Shown here piece after piece: positions 1-5,512 of a stretch of 5,512 bases of DNA; position 1 is the first letter of the stretch; the number at the start of each line of letters is the position of its first letter. Origin of the DNA: Eisenbergiella sp900555195 (GTDB taxonomy: Bacteria; Bacillota; Clostridia; Lachnospirales; Lachnospiraceae); NCBI GenBank assembly GCA_902492555.1, contig CABUMH010000155.1:1-5512 (forward strand), given 5' to 3'. The notes beneath the pieces are model-generated. The model was not told the origin of the DNA and did no database searches. It worked only from the letters and a program-made list of their open reading frames with translations. A program made the position numbers and the translations under genes.

Positions 1-102
1 AAATCCAGAGGGCCAAGAACCGGCCTGCCGCAAACGGAGAAGCGTTGGAATGGGCGCGGAGGAATGCGGAGGGCTAAGCAGCTGCCCGCAAGGATGCCTC
101 TG

Positions 103-1431
103 CTATCTGCGCAGGGCCCATCGGTAGATGAAGCAGGAGAGAACAGCTGCAATCAGTTCCGTGATCCAGAATGCGTGCCATACGCCAATAGCGCCGATGA
201 AACGGCTCAACAGAAAGGCGGAAGGAATGATGAGGATCAGATAACGGAAAAGGGAGATCAGCAGGGACGGAATGCCTTTGCCCAGGCCCTCCAGCGCGCC
301 CGAAGAGGTGACGGAAAAGGAGGATACCAGGAAACCGGCGCAGATGATGCGCAGCGCCGTCGCTCCCATATGTATGGTTTCTGCGTTGGAGGTAAAAAGG
401 GACATGAGCTGTGCGGGGATGGACAGGCACAGCAGCGTGCCGAAGGCCATGATGACCAGGGTCATGGAAAGTGTGGTGAAATAAATTTTTTTCACCCGCG
501 CATGTTCGCCCGCTCCATAATTGTATCCGATCAGGGGACGCATGCCCTGTACGATCCCGTTGGCGGGAAGATATAGGAACGTCTGCAGTTTGTAATAGAC
601 GCCCAGCACCAGCACATAGGACTGGGAAAATCCGGCCAGAATGGCGTTCAGGCAGGAAATGAGCAAGGAAGGGAGCGCCAGGTTCAGGGTGGCAGGGATT
701 CCGATGCCGTAGAGCCGCAGGCACATTTCCCTATCGAATCGGAAGCCTTTCGGGGATAAAGACAGGGGCAAGGGCCGGATAAAGAAGATCAGCAGATAGA
801 CAGCCAGGGTGACGGTCTGCCCGATGCCGGTTGCCAGTGCGGCTCCCCGGATTCCCATTTCAGGGAAAGGGCCTAACCCGAAGATCATCACAGGATCCAG
901 GAGAATGTTGGTGATACATCCTGCCAGCATGCTGAACATGGACACTGCCATCCTGCCCACGGATTGAAAGATCTTTTCAAAAGACAATCCAAAGGCGATG
1001 ATGACCGAGAAACAAAACGCAATGTTGGAGTAGGCGATACCCAGCTCAATGACGGAATCATCCTGCGTAAACATACGCAAAAAAGCGGGCATGATCGCGA
1101 TGCAGCCGATAGTCAGAAGCACTCCGTGGATTGCACTCAGGATCATGCCGGTCACCGCGGCCTGATTGGCCCTCACGGTATTGCCGGCACCCAGATGCAG
1201 GGCGATCACAGCATTGATACCGATGGCAAAGCCAATGGTGACGGCATTGACTAGATTCTGTACCGGATAGACCAAGGACAGAGCGGTCAGCGCATCCTCG
1301 CCGATCTGCGCCACGAAAAAACTGTCCACAATATTATAAAGAGAGTTAACCATCATGGAGAGCACCATGGGAAAGGACATGGACAGCATCAACTGAAGCA
1401 CCGGCTTTTCTTTCATGAATGTTTGTTGCAT
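103..1431 (-). CDS. MATE-family multidrug/cation antiporter, complete
   Basis: This encodes a polytopic inner-membrane efflux transporter of the MATE family (NorM/DinF/MepA type), which exports cationic drugs, dyes or metabolites in exchange for Na+ or H+. The product is 442 residues, normal for the family (about 440-480), with roughly twelve hydrophobic segments in two homologous halves (about residues 15-220 and 235-440). Visible hallmarks are the first segment with NSLYNIVDSFFV (29-40), where Asp36 sits at the place of the conserved TM1 acidic residue, then GINAVIALHLGAGN (71-84), TNILLDPVMIFG (174-185), and the second-half counterpart of the GAGN region, PLIGYNYGAGE (299-309). The start at 1431 is preceded by AAAGGCGGA with 9 nt spacing; an internal Met at residue 6 has no such site. 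It is monocistronic within the window and transcribed away from the other two genes. The substrate cannot be told from sequence, so a gene symbol is not justified. Confidence 0.95.
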   Translation of the reverse strand: MQQTFMKEKPVLQLMLSMSFPMVLSMMVNSLYNIVDSFFVAQIGEDALTALSLVYPVQNLVNAVTIGFAIGINAVIALHLGAGNTVRANQAAVTGMILSAIHGVLLTIGCIAIMPAFLRMFTQDDSVIELGIAYSNIAFCFSVIIAFGLSFEKIFQSVGRMAVSMFSMLAGCITNILLDPVMIFGLGPFPEMGIRGAALATGIGQTVTLAVYLLIFFIRPLPLSLSPKGFRFDREMCLRLYGIGIPATLNLALPSLLISCLNAILAGFSQSYVLVLGVYYKLQTFLYLPANGIVQGMRPLIGYNYGAGEHARVKKIYFTTLSMTLVIMAFGTLLCLSIPAQLMSLFTSNAETIHMGATALRIICAGFLVSSFSVTSSGALEGLGKGIPSLLISLFRYLILIIPSAFLLSRFIGAIGVWHAFWITELIAAVLSCFIYRWALRR

Positions 1432-1440
1432 AGGTATGAA

Positions 1441-1449
1441 TCCGCCTTT
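1441..1449 (-). promoter_or_regulatory. Shine-Dalgarno site of the MATE gene
   Basis: On the minus strand AAAGGCGGA lies 9 nt before the ATG at 1431-1429. It supports that ATG over the Met codon five codons further in. The match to AGGAGG is imperfect (GGCGG), so translation initiation may be moderate. Confidence 0.7.
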
Positions 1450-1518
1450 CTGAATGATAGATCACGGGAACCTGCCCCGCATGTAGATCGAAAATCTGAA
1501 TACCCCGTATTTTGGCAT

Positions 1519-1550
1519 AAAAAAACACAATTACGCATCGGTAATTGTGT
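1519..1550 (-). terminator. Intrinsic terminator in the MATE leader (candidate attenuator)
   Basis: Read on the minus strand, a perfect 10-bp stem ACACAATTAC / GTAATTGTGT (1550-1541 with 1534-1525) closes a 6-nt loop CGATGC and runs directly into a run of T residues (1525-1519). This is the form of a Rho-independent terminator, although the stem is AT-rich and so only moderately stable. It lies about 50 nt downstream of the predicted transcription start and about 90 nt before the MATE start codon. It therefore interrupts the transcript of the pump gene instead of ending it. A regulated readthrough role is inferred; no classical antiterminator partner is obvious. The same palindrome could instead be an operator. 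Confidence 0.6.
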
Positions 1551-1605
1551 GGCGAAAAGTGGAAAACTCCAGAAAAATCCACAGCCCTACGGGTTTTAGA
1601 GCCTC

Positions 1606-1634
1606 ATTATAGCATTGACCATGGACTCTGTCAA
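1606..1634 (-). promoter_or_regulatory. Consensus sigma-A promoter driving the MATE gene
   Basis: On the minus strand TTGACA (1634-1629) is followed after exactly 17 bp by TATAAT (1611-1606), with TG one base before the -10 box (extended -10). All twelve core positions match consensus. The predicted start of transcription is near 1599, giving a leader of roughly 170 nt that contains the hairpin at 1519-1550. Such a strong promoter on a drug pump would normally need a check, which may be that leader hairpin or a repressor. Confidence 0.85.
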
Positions 1635-1657
1635 TTATTCGGATCGTACCTTTTTGT

Positions 1658-1705
1658 AATCAAAATCCCGCCGGCAGCACTCCTGCTGCAGACGGGATTT
1701 TGATT
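1658..1705. terminator. Long two-part hairpin, possible bidirectional terminator
   Basis: A perfect 13-bp outer inverted repeat (AATCAAAATCCCG at 1658-1670 with CGGGATTTTGATT at 1693-1705) encloses a 3x3 internal loop and a second 6-bp stem (GCAGCA at 1674-1679 with TGCTGC at 1684-1689) capped by CTCC. The outer arms are A-rich on the 5' side and T-rich on the 3' side in both readings, as in bidirectional Rho-independent terminators, although no pure T-run extends beyond the stem. It sits about 24 bp upstream of the MATE -35 box, between the leftward pump and the rightward genes, so it would insulate the two transcription units. No gene in the window clearly ends here, which leaves its purpose open. 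Confidence 0.55.
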
Positions 1706-1716
1706 TAGGGGGGATT

Positions 1717-1752
1717 TATAATCATCAAAGGAGGGGGTTTTTGATGATAATA
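1717..1752 (+). repeat. Inverted repeat overlapping a Shine-Dalgarno and start codon
   Basis: TATAATCATCAAA (1717-1729) is the inverted copy of 1740-1752 with one mismatch in 13 positions; the loop (1730-1739) is GGAGGGGGTT. The loop and the last bases of the 5' arm form AGGAGG (1729-1734), and the 3' arm contains ATG (1744-1746). If transcribed, the ribosome site would be in the loop and the start codon in the stem. The TATAAT at 1717-1722 has no credible -35 box at the correct distance, so I do not call it a promoter. Confidence 0.5.
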
Positions 1753-1890
1753 CCATTATGCCCGCTTGTGTTCGCTTTATACAATGAAATAAAAAGTTTT
1801 CATGAATTTTGCTCCAAGTACCGCCTGCGCTGGTCTTTTCCCGAGGAATATCCAGGCCACGCGGAGGGAAGAAGGTGCAGGACGATATGA
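1744..1890 (+). CDS. Possible 48-residue small ORF, unknown function
   Basis: The ORF starts at ATG 1744, ends with TGA at 1888-1890 and has a strong AGGAGG (1729-1734) 9 nt upstream, which is better than the ribosome site of any other gene here except the Sel1 gene. The peptide begins MIIPLCPLVFALYNEIKSF and has no recognisable domain. It has one mildly hydrophobic patch at its start and a charged, aromatic middle with RLRWSFPEEY. Its position between a strong hairpin and the rightward promoter, with no clear promoter of its own, argues against expression. It may be a decayed gene fragment, a leader peptide or chance. I give it low confidence. Confidence 0.22.
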   Translation: MIIPLCPLVFALYNEIKSFHEFCSKYRLRWSFPEEYPGHAEGRRCRTI

Positions 1891-1898
1891 AAACAGGA

Positions 1899-1926
1899 TT
1901 GAAGAGGGGGCGGAAGCAACTATAAT
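1899..1926 (+). promoter_or_regulatory. Likely promoter for the rightward gene pair
   Basis: TTGAAG (1899-1904; four of six consensus positions) and TATAAT (1921-1926; six of six) are separated by 16 bp. Transcription would start near 1933, giving a leader of about 190 nt before the ATG at 2127. Nearer to the gene, TATAAG at 2102-2107 lacks a reasonable -35 element, so this site is the best candidate in the intergenic region. Confidence 0.5.
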
Positions 1927-2126
1927 TGAATGGAAAGAGCAAGGTTCCGAATTACCGTTATCGCCCACAGCACGGATTTGAAAGCGGGCGGGCAGCCTGC
2001 GCCTGCCGCTGGCTGGAACATGTCAGAAGAAAGGATTTCCTTGTGTCCGGAAGCAGGGCGACGGTACGGAGGCTGTGAGAACGGTATGGATAGTCGACAG
2101 ATATAAGTAAATGCGAGGAAAAATTT
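1927..2126 (+). other. Long untranslated leader of the rightward unit
   Basis: About 200 bp without a convincing gene precede the membrane-protein gene. A 58-codon frame (1930-2106) is open but has no ribosome site and its ATG coincides with the predicted transcription start, so I do not call it. A small hairpin is visible (GGCAG 1991-1995 with CTGCC 2003-2007, seven-base loop). No known riboswitch motif or T-run terminator is apparent. The gene's own ribosome site, GAGGAA at 2115-2120, lies at the end. Confidence 0.35.
2115..2120 (+). promoter_or_regulatory. Shine-Dalgarno site of the membrane-protein gene
   Basis: GAGGAA is followed by ATG at 2127, 8 nt after the GAGG core. This spacing is near ideal and fixes the start; no competing upstream start with a better site is present. 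Confidence 0.7.
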
Positions 2127-3812
2127 ATGGAATCAAAAGAAGGTTCTAAAAAGCGTTTTTATCTCAAATGGCCATGGAATGTGGTGGTCTACATCGTTTT
2201 GGCGGTGGTTCTGCGCATCTTTTCCATCCCGTTTATTCTCCTCATTATGTGGTGGAACAAAAAACAACAGCCGGATGGGCCGGAGGAGGGATACTGCCTC
2301 CAACGGACCCGGAAGCAGCTGACCGGTTTGATTCCGGCGGCAGCGTTTGGCGCAGGCGGCATCCTGGCGTTGTTGTTTTTCTACCTGGGGCAAATATCTC
2401 CGGAAGAGGTGGAACGGATGGAAGACCAGATGCGCATCTTCTATTATCTGTGTCCGTTCTTGGGGGCAGGAGCGCTTTTAATCGGGATTATCCTGGCCTA
2501 CCTGAGCCTGCGGGATGCGCTGCAGCCGGAAAAAAGCGCTCTGGCCCGGTCCATTCGCAGACAGCTTCCCTATCCGGACGAAGCGCCTCCGGTGGAGAAG
2601 CTCTTCGCCATGGTGGATCAGGATTTGCGGGAGAACGGTCAGTGGTGCGGCAAGATGGGGATTGGAAAGGAGTGGGTGCTGGGGGATGAAGTCTCCTGCG
2701 TCCCCCGCATTCGGGGTGTGTCTGGCCGGGTGAAACGGAACACCTCTACCGCTGGCAATCGCACCCGCGTCACCTATCTCTATGAGGTCTGGATTTTCGA
2801 CGACCGCCAGCAGTGGCAGGTCACCTCACTGCGGTCTAAGCAGGAGCTGGACGATGCCCTGGACTGTCTGCGCCAGCGGGCAGGCGCAGCGGTATTCGGG
2901 GACTATGGCTCTGAAGCGTACAAGGAACTGGTGGACGCCAAGGAAGAGATGCAGAGATATGTCCAGGAGCGGGCTTACAGACAGAGAAAGGCCCGGCAGG
3001 AGGAGCAGGAGCGCCAGGAGCAGGAGAGGCAGGCTCAAAACCAGGTGCTCACGATGCCGGATGGCTCAGTGACATCACGCATTACCTGGGACGTCATCCG
3101 CCAGCTGCTTCTTCGGCCCGGTCAGACGGGGCAGCCCAGTCCATTCCAGCTGGTGCCGGGCATTCCTTTCCAGGGCCAGGGACATACCTTCAGCCGTCTG
3201 GCCTGTATTCCGGGCGGTGCACAGGAGCTTACCCGTATTTTGCTGGAGGAGTACTCCGGCAGGCCTGGGGAATCCGGACAGTATGCCTGGATCCGGGATG
3301 TCGCTATGGGAGAAGCAGAAGAAGTACTGCAAGGCTGGCTGCGTGGGGAGATTCCCCATCTTGAAAACTGGACGCATATGGAACGGGCCGGCCGCACCTG
3401 GCAGCAGAGTTCGGAACGATGCGGCGATGAAATATCTCCTATTCCGCCCCAGCCCCATCCGGACTGGCCCTGGCGTCTGACTGTGGGCGGATATGCGGGC
3501 AGCATGCCCGATCCCAGTTGGAAGGATATTGAGGAGGAACTGCGGGAGCTTGGCCAGGAGGCAGACAGTTTCCTGATTTTGGAGCAAAGGGATCCGCAGG
3601 ATCCGGAGACCTGCTGGTTTATTCAGTGTGCCGTGGTCAGTCAGGGGACGGCACAGGATAAATATGCGGTGGAGATCGGCTTCTCTGTTCCAGACGGCCC
3701 CAGACTGTGGGAGCGGATGGTACCCGATGTGCAAAATGCCATCGAGTATTTCTCCGATGTCTATCATTGCAGGAGCGTGGATGCTTCCGGGTTTCAAAAG
3801 ATTGTGCTTTGA
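2127..3812 (+). CDS. Three-segment membrane protein with coiled coil and soluble C-terminal domain, function unknown
   Basis: I do not recognise this 561-residue protein as a named family. The order of parts is: a short basic N-terminus (KKRFYLKW); three hydrophobic segments at about 17-43, 67-88 and 105-128; a soluble region (about 150-255) with a beta-rich stretch around WVLGDEVSCVPRIRGV (183-198) and YLYEVWIFDD (218-227); a highly charged coiled coil (about 263-306) ending in the Glu/Gln/Arg-rich QEEQERQEQERQAQ; a middle region (about 318-430); a Pro-rich linker (438-448); and a C-terminal alpha/beta domain (about 449-558). That last domain resembles in pattern small stand-alone immunity-type or accessory domains, a weak impression only. 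The basic N-terminus without cleavage site suggests membrane anchoring with the long C-terminal part in the cytoplasm. The next gene, a Sel1-repeat protein, probably shares its transcript, so an interaction of the two products is plausible. Confidence 0.88.
   Translation: MESKEGSKKRFYLKWPWNVVVYIVLAVVLRIFSIPFILLIMWWNKKQQPDGPEEGYCLQRTRKQLTGLIPAAAFGAGGILALLFFYLGQISPEEVERMEDQMRIFYYLCPFLGAGALLIGIILAYLSLRDALQPEKSALARSIRRQLPYPDEAPPVEKLFAMVDQDLRENGQWCGKMGIGKEWVLGDEVSCVPRIRGVSGRVKRNTSTAGNRTRVTYLYEVWIFDDRQQWQVTSLRSKQELDDALDCLRQRAGAAVFGDYGSEAYKELVDAKEEMQRYVQERAYRQRKARQEEQERQEQERQAQNQVLTMPDGSVTSRITWDVIRQLLLRPGQTGQPSPFQLVPGIPFQGQGHTFSRLACIPGGAQELTRILLEEYSGRPGESGQYAWIRDVAMGEAEEVLQGWLRGEIPHLENWTHMERAGRTWQQSSERCGDEISPIPPQPHPDWPWRLTVGGYAGSMPDPSWKDIEEELRELGQEADSFLILEQRDPQDPETCWFIQCAVVSQGTAQDKYAVEIGFSVPDGPRLWERMVPDVQNAIEYFSDVYHCRSVDASGFQKIVL
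2991..3038 (+). repeat. Low-complexity CAGGAG-type repeat coding the coiled coil
   Basis: This stretch inside the membrane-protein gene is built from imperfect repeats of GAG/CAG/CGC codons and encodes residues 289-304, almost only Glu, Gln and Arg. It is a simple-sequence tract where in-frame length changes between strains could be expected. It also creates internal AGGAG sites, but no usable start codon follows them in a meaningful frame. Confidence 0.5.
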
Positions 3813-3957
3813 GGAAAGGGCGTCTCGTCAGGCGGGCCAGGTATGTCAATGGGCAGGGCCTATTTTGACCGCCGGAAGAACGGGATGGAACCTTTGGCGG
3901 GCACTGCCCAATTTTTGGAGCAAGTTTTCAACCGATATGAAAATTTAGAGATAGAAC

Positions 3958-3963
3958 AGGAGG
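3958..3963 (+). promoter_or_regulatory. Strong Shine-Dalgarno deciding the start of the Sel1 gene
   Basis: A perfect AGGAGG lies 8 nt before ATG 3972-3974. The frame stays open upstream to an ATG at 3843, whose only upstream help is a weak GGCGGG at 3831-3836. The AT-rich stretch 3911-3957 also looks non-coding compared with the GC-rich genes around it. I therefore place the start at 3972. Confidence 0.75.
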
Positions 3964-3971
3964 GCGTGTTT

Positions 3972-5225
3972 ATGGGATATTTTTTCAGCGAGCCGGTGGA
4001 AAGGGCTTTGAAGTACATCTACTATGAAATGGGTTCCGGACGGGGGCAAGAGGGCTTTCGCTTGCTGGAACAGGCGGCGGAGGAGGGGGATGCCGATGCC
4101 TGCTGCCTGCTGGCCAGATGCCTGTACGGTCCGGAGTATACTTGGCCTGGCCATCATTTCCCCATCGACGAGCGGCGGGGAGATGAACTTGTGCGCCGGT
4201 CGGTGCTGGGCGGCAGCGCCATCGGGGTGCTGATATCCATGCGGTGCGGGGTGATGGACGGCAGCCTGAAACAGAGTATGCCTTTTGGAAGCCTCCAGGA
4301 AGCTTTCGATGTGGTGCTGGATAAGGCGGAGCGCGGGGAACCCTTCTGTCAGATGCTCATTGGCAACGTGTACTTCTGGGGGGATTTCCTGGACATCCAA
4401 AATAAGAGCCAGGCGGACTTTGACGGCGATGATGCGTTTCAGAGCTTTCTGCAGGAGAATGTTGCCAAGTGTGAGGATTGGCTGTGGAAGGCCTTCCGGG
4501 GCGGCATCTCCACCGGAGGAGGCAATCTGGCCGCCTTCTATCGTGATGGAAAGCAGGGGCTGCTCCTTCCGCGTCCGGAAATGGAGCGGGAGGTGGATCG
4601 CTATGGGGCCGAAAAAGGGTATCCGGATTTTCTGTGCTACTACGCGGATGATCTTTACATGGAAGGACAAAAGGCCGAAGCCTTTGAACTCTACCGGAAG
4701 TCAGCACAGATGGGAGAACCCCGGTCATTCTTTCGGGCGGGCTATTCCTATGAACTCGGGGAGGGCGTAGAACAGGATTACCAGCGGGCTGCCGATTACT
4801 ATCAGCGGGCATTGGATGCCCCTATCTACGGTAAGGTGGGCTCTGCCAATCGATTGGGCTCTCTCTATTACGAAGGTCAGGGCGTGCCGCAGGACTATGC
4901 CAAGGCTTATCAGCTGTTAAAGTGGGCCTATGATCAGAATCCTTCCAATAATTGGGGCGCTTACTATCTCGGCGCCTGCTATACCTATGGCCGCGGCACG
5001 CAGCAGGATTATGTGCTTGCCCGCAAATTTCTGGAGATGGTGGACTGGAACAGCAGAACGGCATCTTATCTTCTGGGCTATCTCTACGCCCGGGGCCTGG
5101 GCGGCCCGGAGGACATTGCAAAAGGCGTAGAATATCTTCAGAAGGCCGGTGATTATGCGGAAGCCAAGGAGGAATTGAAACACTATAAAAAGACCCTCTT
5201 CGGCGGGAAATGGGTTCGCCGGTGA
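3972..5225 (+). CDS. Sel1-like (TPR-related) repeat protein
   Basis: The product is a 417-residue soluble protein from the chosen start (460 if the weaker ATG at 3843 is used). Sel1-like repeats are 36-residue-class helical pairs that act as protein-protein scaffolds. Clear units carry the family pattern of A/G-x-x-x-LG-x-x-Y-x-x-G-x-G followed by D-Y-x-x-A: residues 252-282 (GYSYELGEGVEQDYQRAADYY), 291-320 (RLGSLYYEGQGVPQDYAKAY), 329-355 (YYLGACYTYGRGTQQDYVLA) and 363-395. More divergent helical pairs occupy 25-55 (GFRLLEQAAEEGDADACCLLA) and 217-248. The middle (about 56-205) is less regular and specific to this family. There is no signal peptide or membrane segment, so it is probably cytoplasmic. 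It follows the membrane-protein gene by 159 bp without a terminator; an adaptor role for that partner is inferred. Loss of repeat regularity at the N-terminal half makes structural prediction there uncertain. Confidence 0.9.
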   Translation: MGYFFSEPVERALKYIYYEMGSGRGQEGFRLLEQAAEEGDADACCLLARCLYGPEYTWPGHHFPIDERRGDELVRRSVLGGSAIGVLISMRCGVMDGSLKQSMPFGSLQEAFDVVLDKAERGEPFCQMLIGNVYFWGDFLDIQNKSQADFDGDDAFQSFLQENVAKCEDWLWKAFRGGISTGGGNLAAFYRDGKQGLLLPRPEMEREVDRYGAEKGYPDFLCYYADDLYMEGQKAEAFELYRKSAQMGEPRSFFRAGYSYELGEGVEQDYQRAADYYQRALDAPIYGKVGSANRLGSLYYEGQGVPQDYAKAYQLLKWAYDQNPSNNWGAYYLGACYTYGRGTQQDYVLARKFLEMVDWNSRTASYLLGYLYARGLGGPEDIAKGVEYLQKAGDYAEAKEELKHYKKTLFGGKWVRR

Positions 5226-5290
5226 ACGGAAATAAACAGGTTTCTTGTCCCGAGCAGGCTTTAGCATATTTTTCTGCTGCCCATCGTGAG
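5226..5290 (+). other. Region after the Sel1 gene, no clear terminator
   Basis: No strong hairpin with a T-run follows the stop codon. A weak inverted repeat (CGGCG and CGCCG, about 5203-5221) spans the end of the gene, and GCAG/CTGC near 5254-5280 flanks a T-rich loop, but neither is a convincing terminator. Termination may rely on Rho or on the large palindrome at 5438-5497. Confidence 0.3.
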
Positions 5291-5330
5291 GGAAGCGACG
5301 CGGCATACGGGGAAGTGACGCGACACACGA
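5291..5330. repeat. 20-bp imperfect tandem duplication
   Basis: Two adjacent 20-base units (5291-5310 and 5311-5330), each starting GGAAG and containing GACGCG, agree at 16 of 20 positions; all four differences are transitions. There is no clear third copy on either side. No coding frame explains it. Confidence 0.55.
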
Positions 5331-5437
5331 GGGTTACTACTCAGCCCTCCGAGTTCTGACGCCCTTTCTGCCGACATGTTCCTCTGCCCCTGAGGCTGCA
5401 GCGGGTATGCGGTTTGCCGGGACACGTTTGCACTTGG

Positions 5438-5497
5438 CTAAAAACGTAACGGTACATAACGAACCAAAGGACGGTTCGTAAGTACCGACGTTTTTAG
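5438..5497. repeat. 60-bp three-tier palindrome
   Basis: Three perfectly complementary segments nest in one hairpin: CTAAAAACGT (5438-5447) with 5488-5497, CGGTAC (5450-5455) with GTACCG (5482-5487), and ACGAACC (5459-5465) with GGTTCGT (5473-5479), closing a 7-base loop. Only AA on one side and ATA against AA interrupt the 23-bp stem. The outer arm ends in five T residues in either reading, so a bidirectional terminator serving the Sel1 gene and an unseen gene to the right is the simplest reading. A mobile-element end or recombination site is the alternative. The palindrome is too precise to be chance. Confidence 0.75.
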
Positions 5498-5512
5498 ACA
5501 GTCCCAGCAAAC

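Noticed and set aside
1..102. Terminator for the MATE gene
   Set aside because: Only a weak GGCC ... GGCC inverted repeat near 12-26 is present and its possible T-rich tail falls at the window edge, so it cannot be supported.
1346..1582. Minus-strand 78-codon frame spanning the MATE leader and gene start
   Set aside because: It starts with GTG behind a poor AGGG only two bases away and mostly overlaps the MATE gene out of frame; kept only as a possible influence on the leader terminator.
1631..1942. Minus-strand 103-codon frame and the overlapping 63-codon frame at 1777-1968
   Set aside because: No good ribosome site, no domain-like sequence, and the longer one reads through the hairpin at 1658-1705 and into the MATE -35 box.
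1930..2106. 58-codon plus-strand frame between the predicted promoter and the membrane-protein gene
   Set aside because: Its ATG lies at the expected transcription start with no ribosome site, and the composition is not protein-like.
3075..3797. 240-codon minus-strand frame opposite the membrane-protein gene
   Set aside because: Shadow of the GC-rich coding frame on the other strand; no ribosome site or recognisable protein features.
3945..4670. 241-codon minus-strand frame opposite the Sel1 gene
   Set aside because: Antisense shadow of a clear Sel1-repeat gene; its low-complexity residues follow from the opposite-strand codons.
5438..5497. Integron attC site
   Set aside because: Length and extrahelical bases fit loosely, but the GTTRRRY / RYYYAAC core boxes are not at the ends and no integron integrase or cassette is visible.

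Overview
The window looks like chromosomal DNA from a fairly GC-rich anaerobic Firmicute, probably a gut clostridium of the Oscillospiraceae type. This rests on AGGAGG-like Shine-Dalgarno sites, consensus sigma-A promoters, a DinF/NorM-like MATE pump of Firmicute flavour and two GC-rich, low-homology accessory genes. It is an inference from style, not a database match. I see no tRNA, rRNA, CRISPR array, transposase, integrase or phage gene.

Layout. Positions 1-102 hold only sequence downstream of the first gene; I could not find a clear terminator there. Positions 103-1431 (minus strand) encode a complete 442-residue MATE-family efflux transporter. Its control region is unusually legible: a fully consensus promoter (TTGACA, 17 bp, TATAAT, with an extended TG) at 1606-1634, then a leader of about 170 nt containing a textbook intrinsic terminator at 1519-1550, before the start codon. 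That arrangement suggests conditional readthrough (attenuation) of the pump gene.

Positions 1432-2126 are a 695-bp divergent intergenic region. Besides the MATE promoter and leader it holds a strong two-part hairpin (1658-1705), a second inverted repeat (1717-1752) overlapping the Shine-Dalgarno and start codon of a possible 48-codon ORF, and a good plus-strand promoter (1899-1926) that would drive the rightward genes through a leader of about 190 nt.

Positions 2127-3812 encode a 561-residue membrane protein: three N-terminal membrane segments, a large soluble part, a Glu/Gln/Arg-rich coiled coil and a compact C-terminal alpha/beta domain. Positions 3972-5225 encode a 417-residue Sel1-like repeat (TPR-related) scaffold protein without signal peptide. 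The two genes are co-directional, 159 bp apart with no terminator between them, and probably form one transcript: a membrane-anchored protein plus a soluble repeat adaptor. Their function is not recognisable from sequence.

Positions 5226-5512 have no convincing gene. They contain a 20-bp imperfect tandem duplication (5291-5330) and, near the right edge, a 60-bp three-tier palindrome (5438-5497) that could be a bidirectional terminator or a mobile or recombination site.
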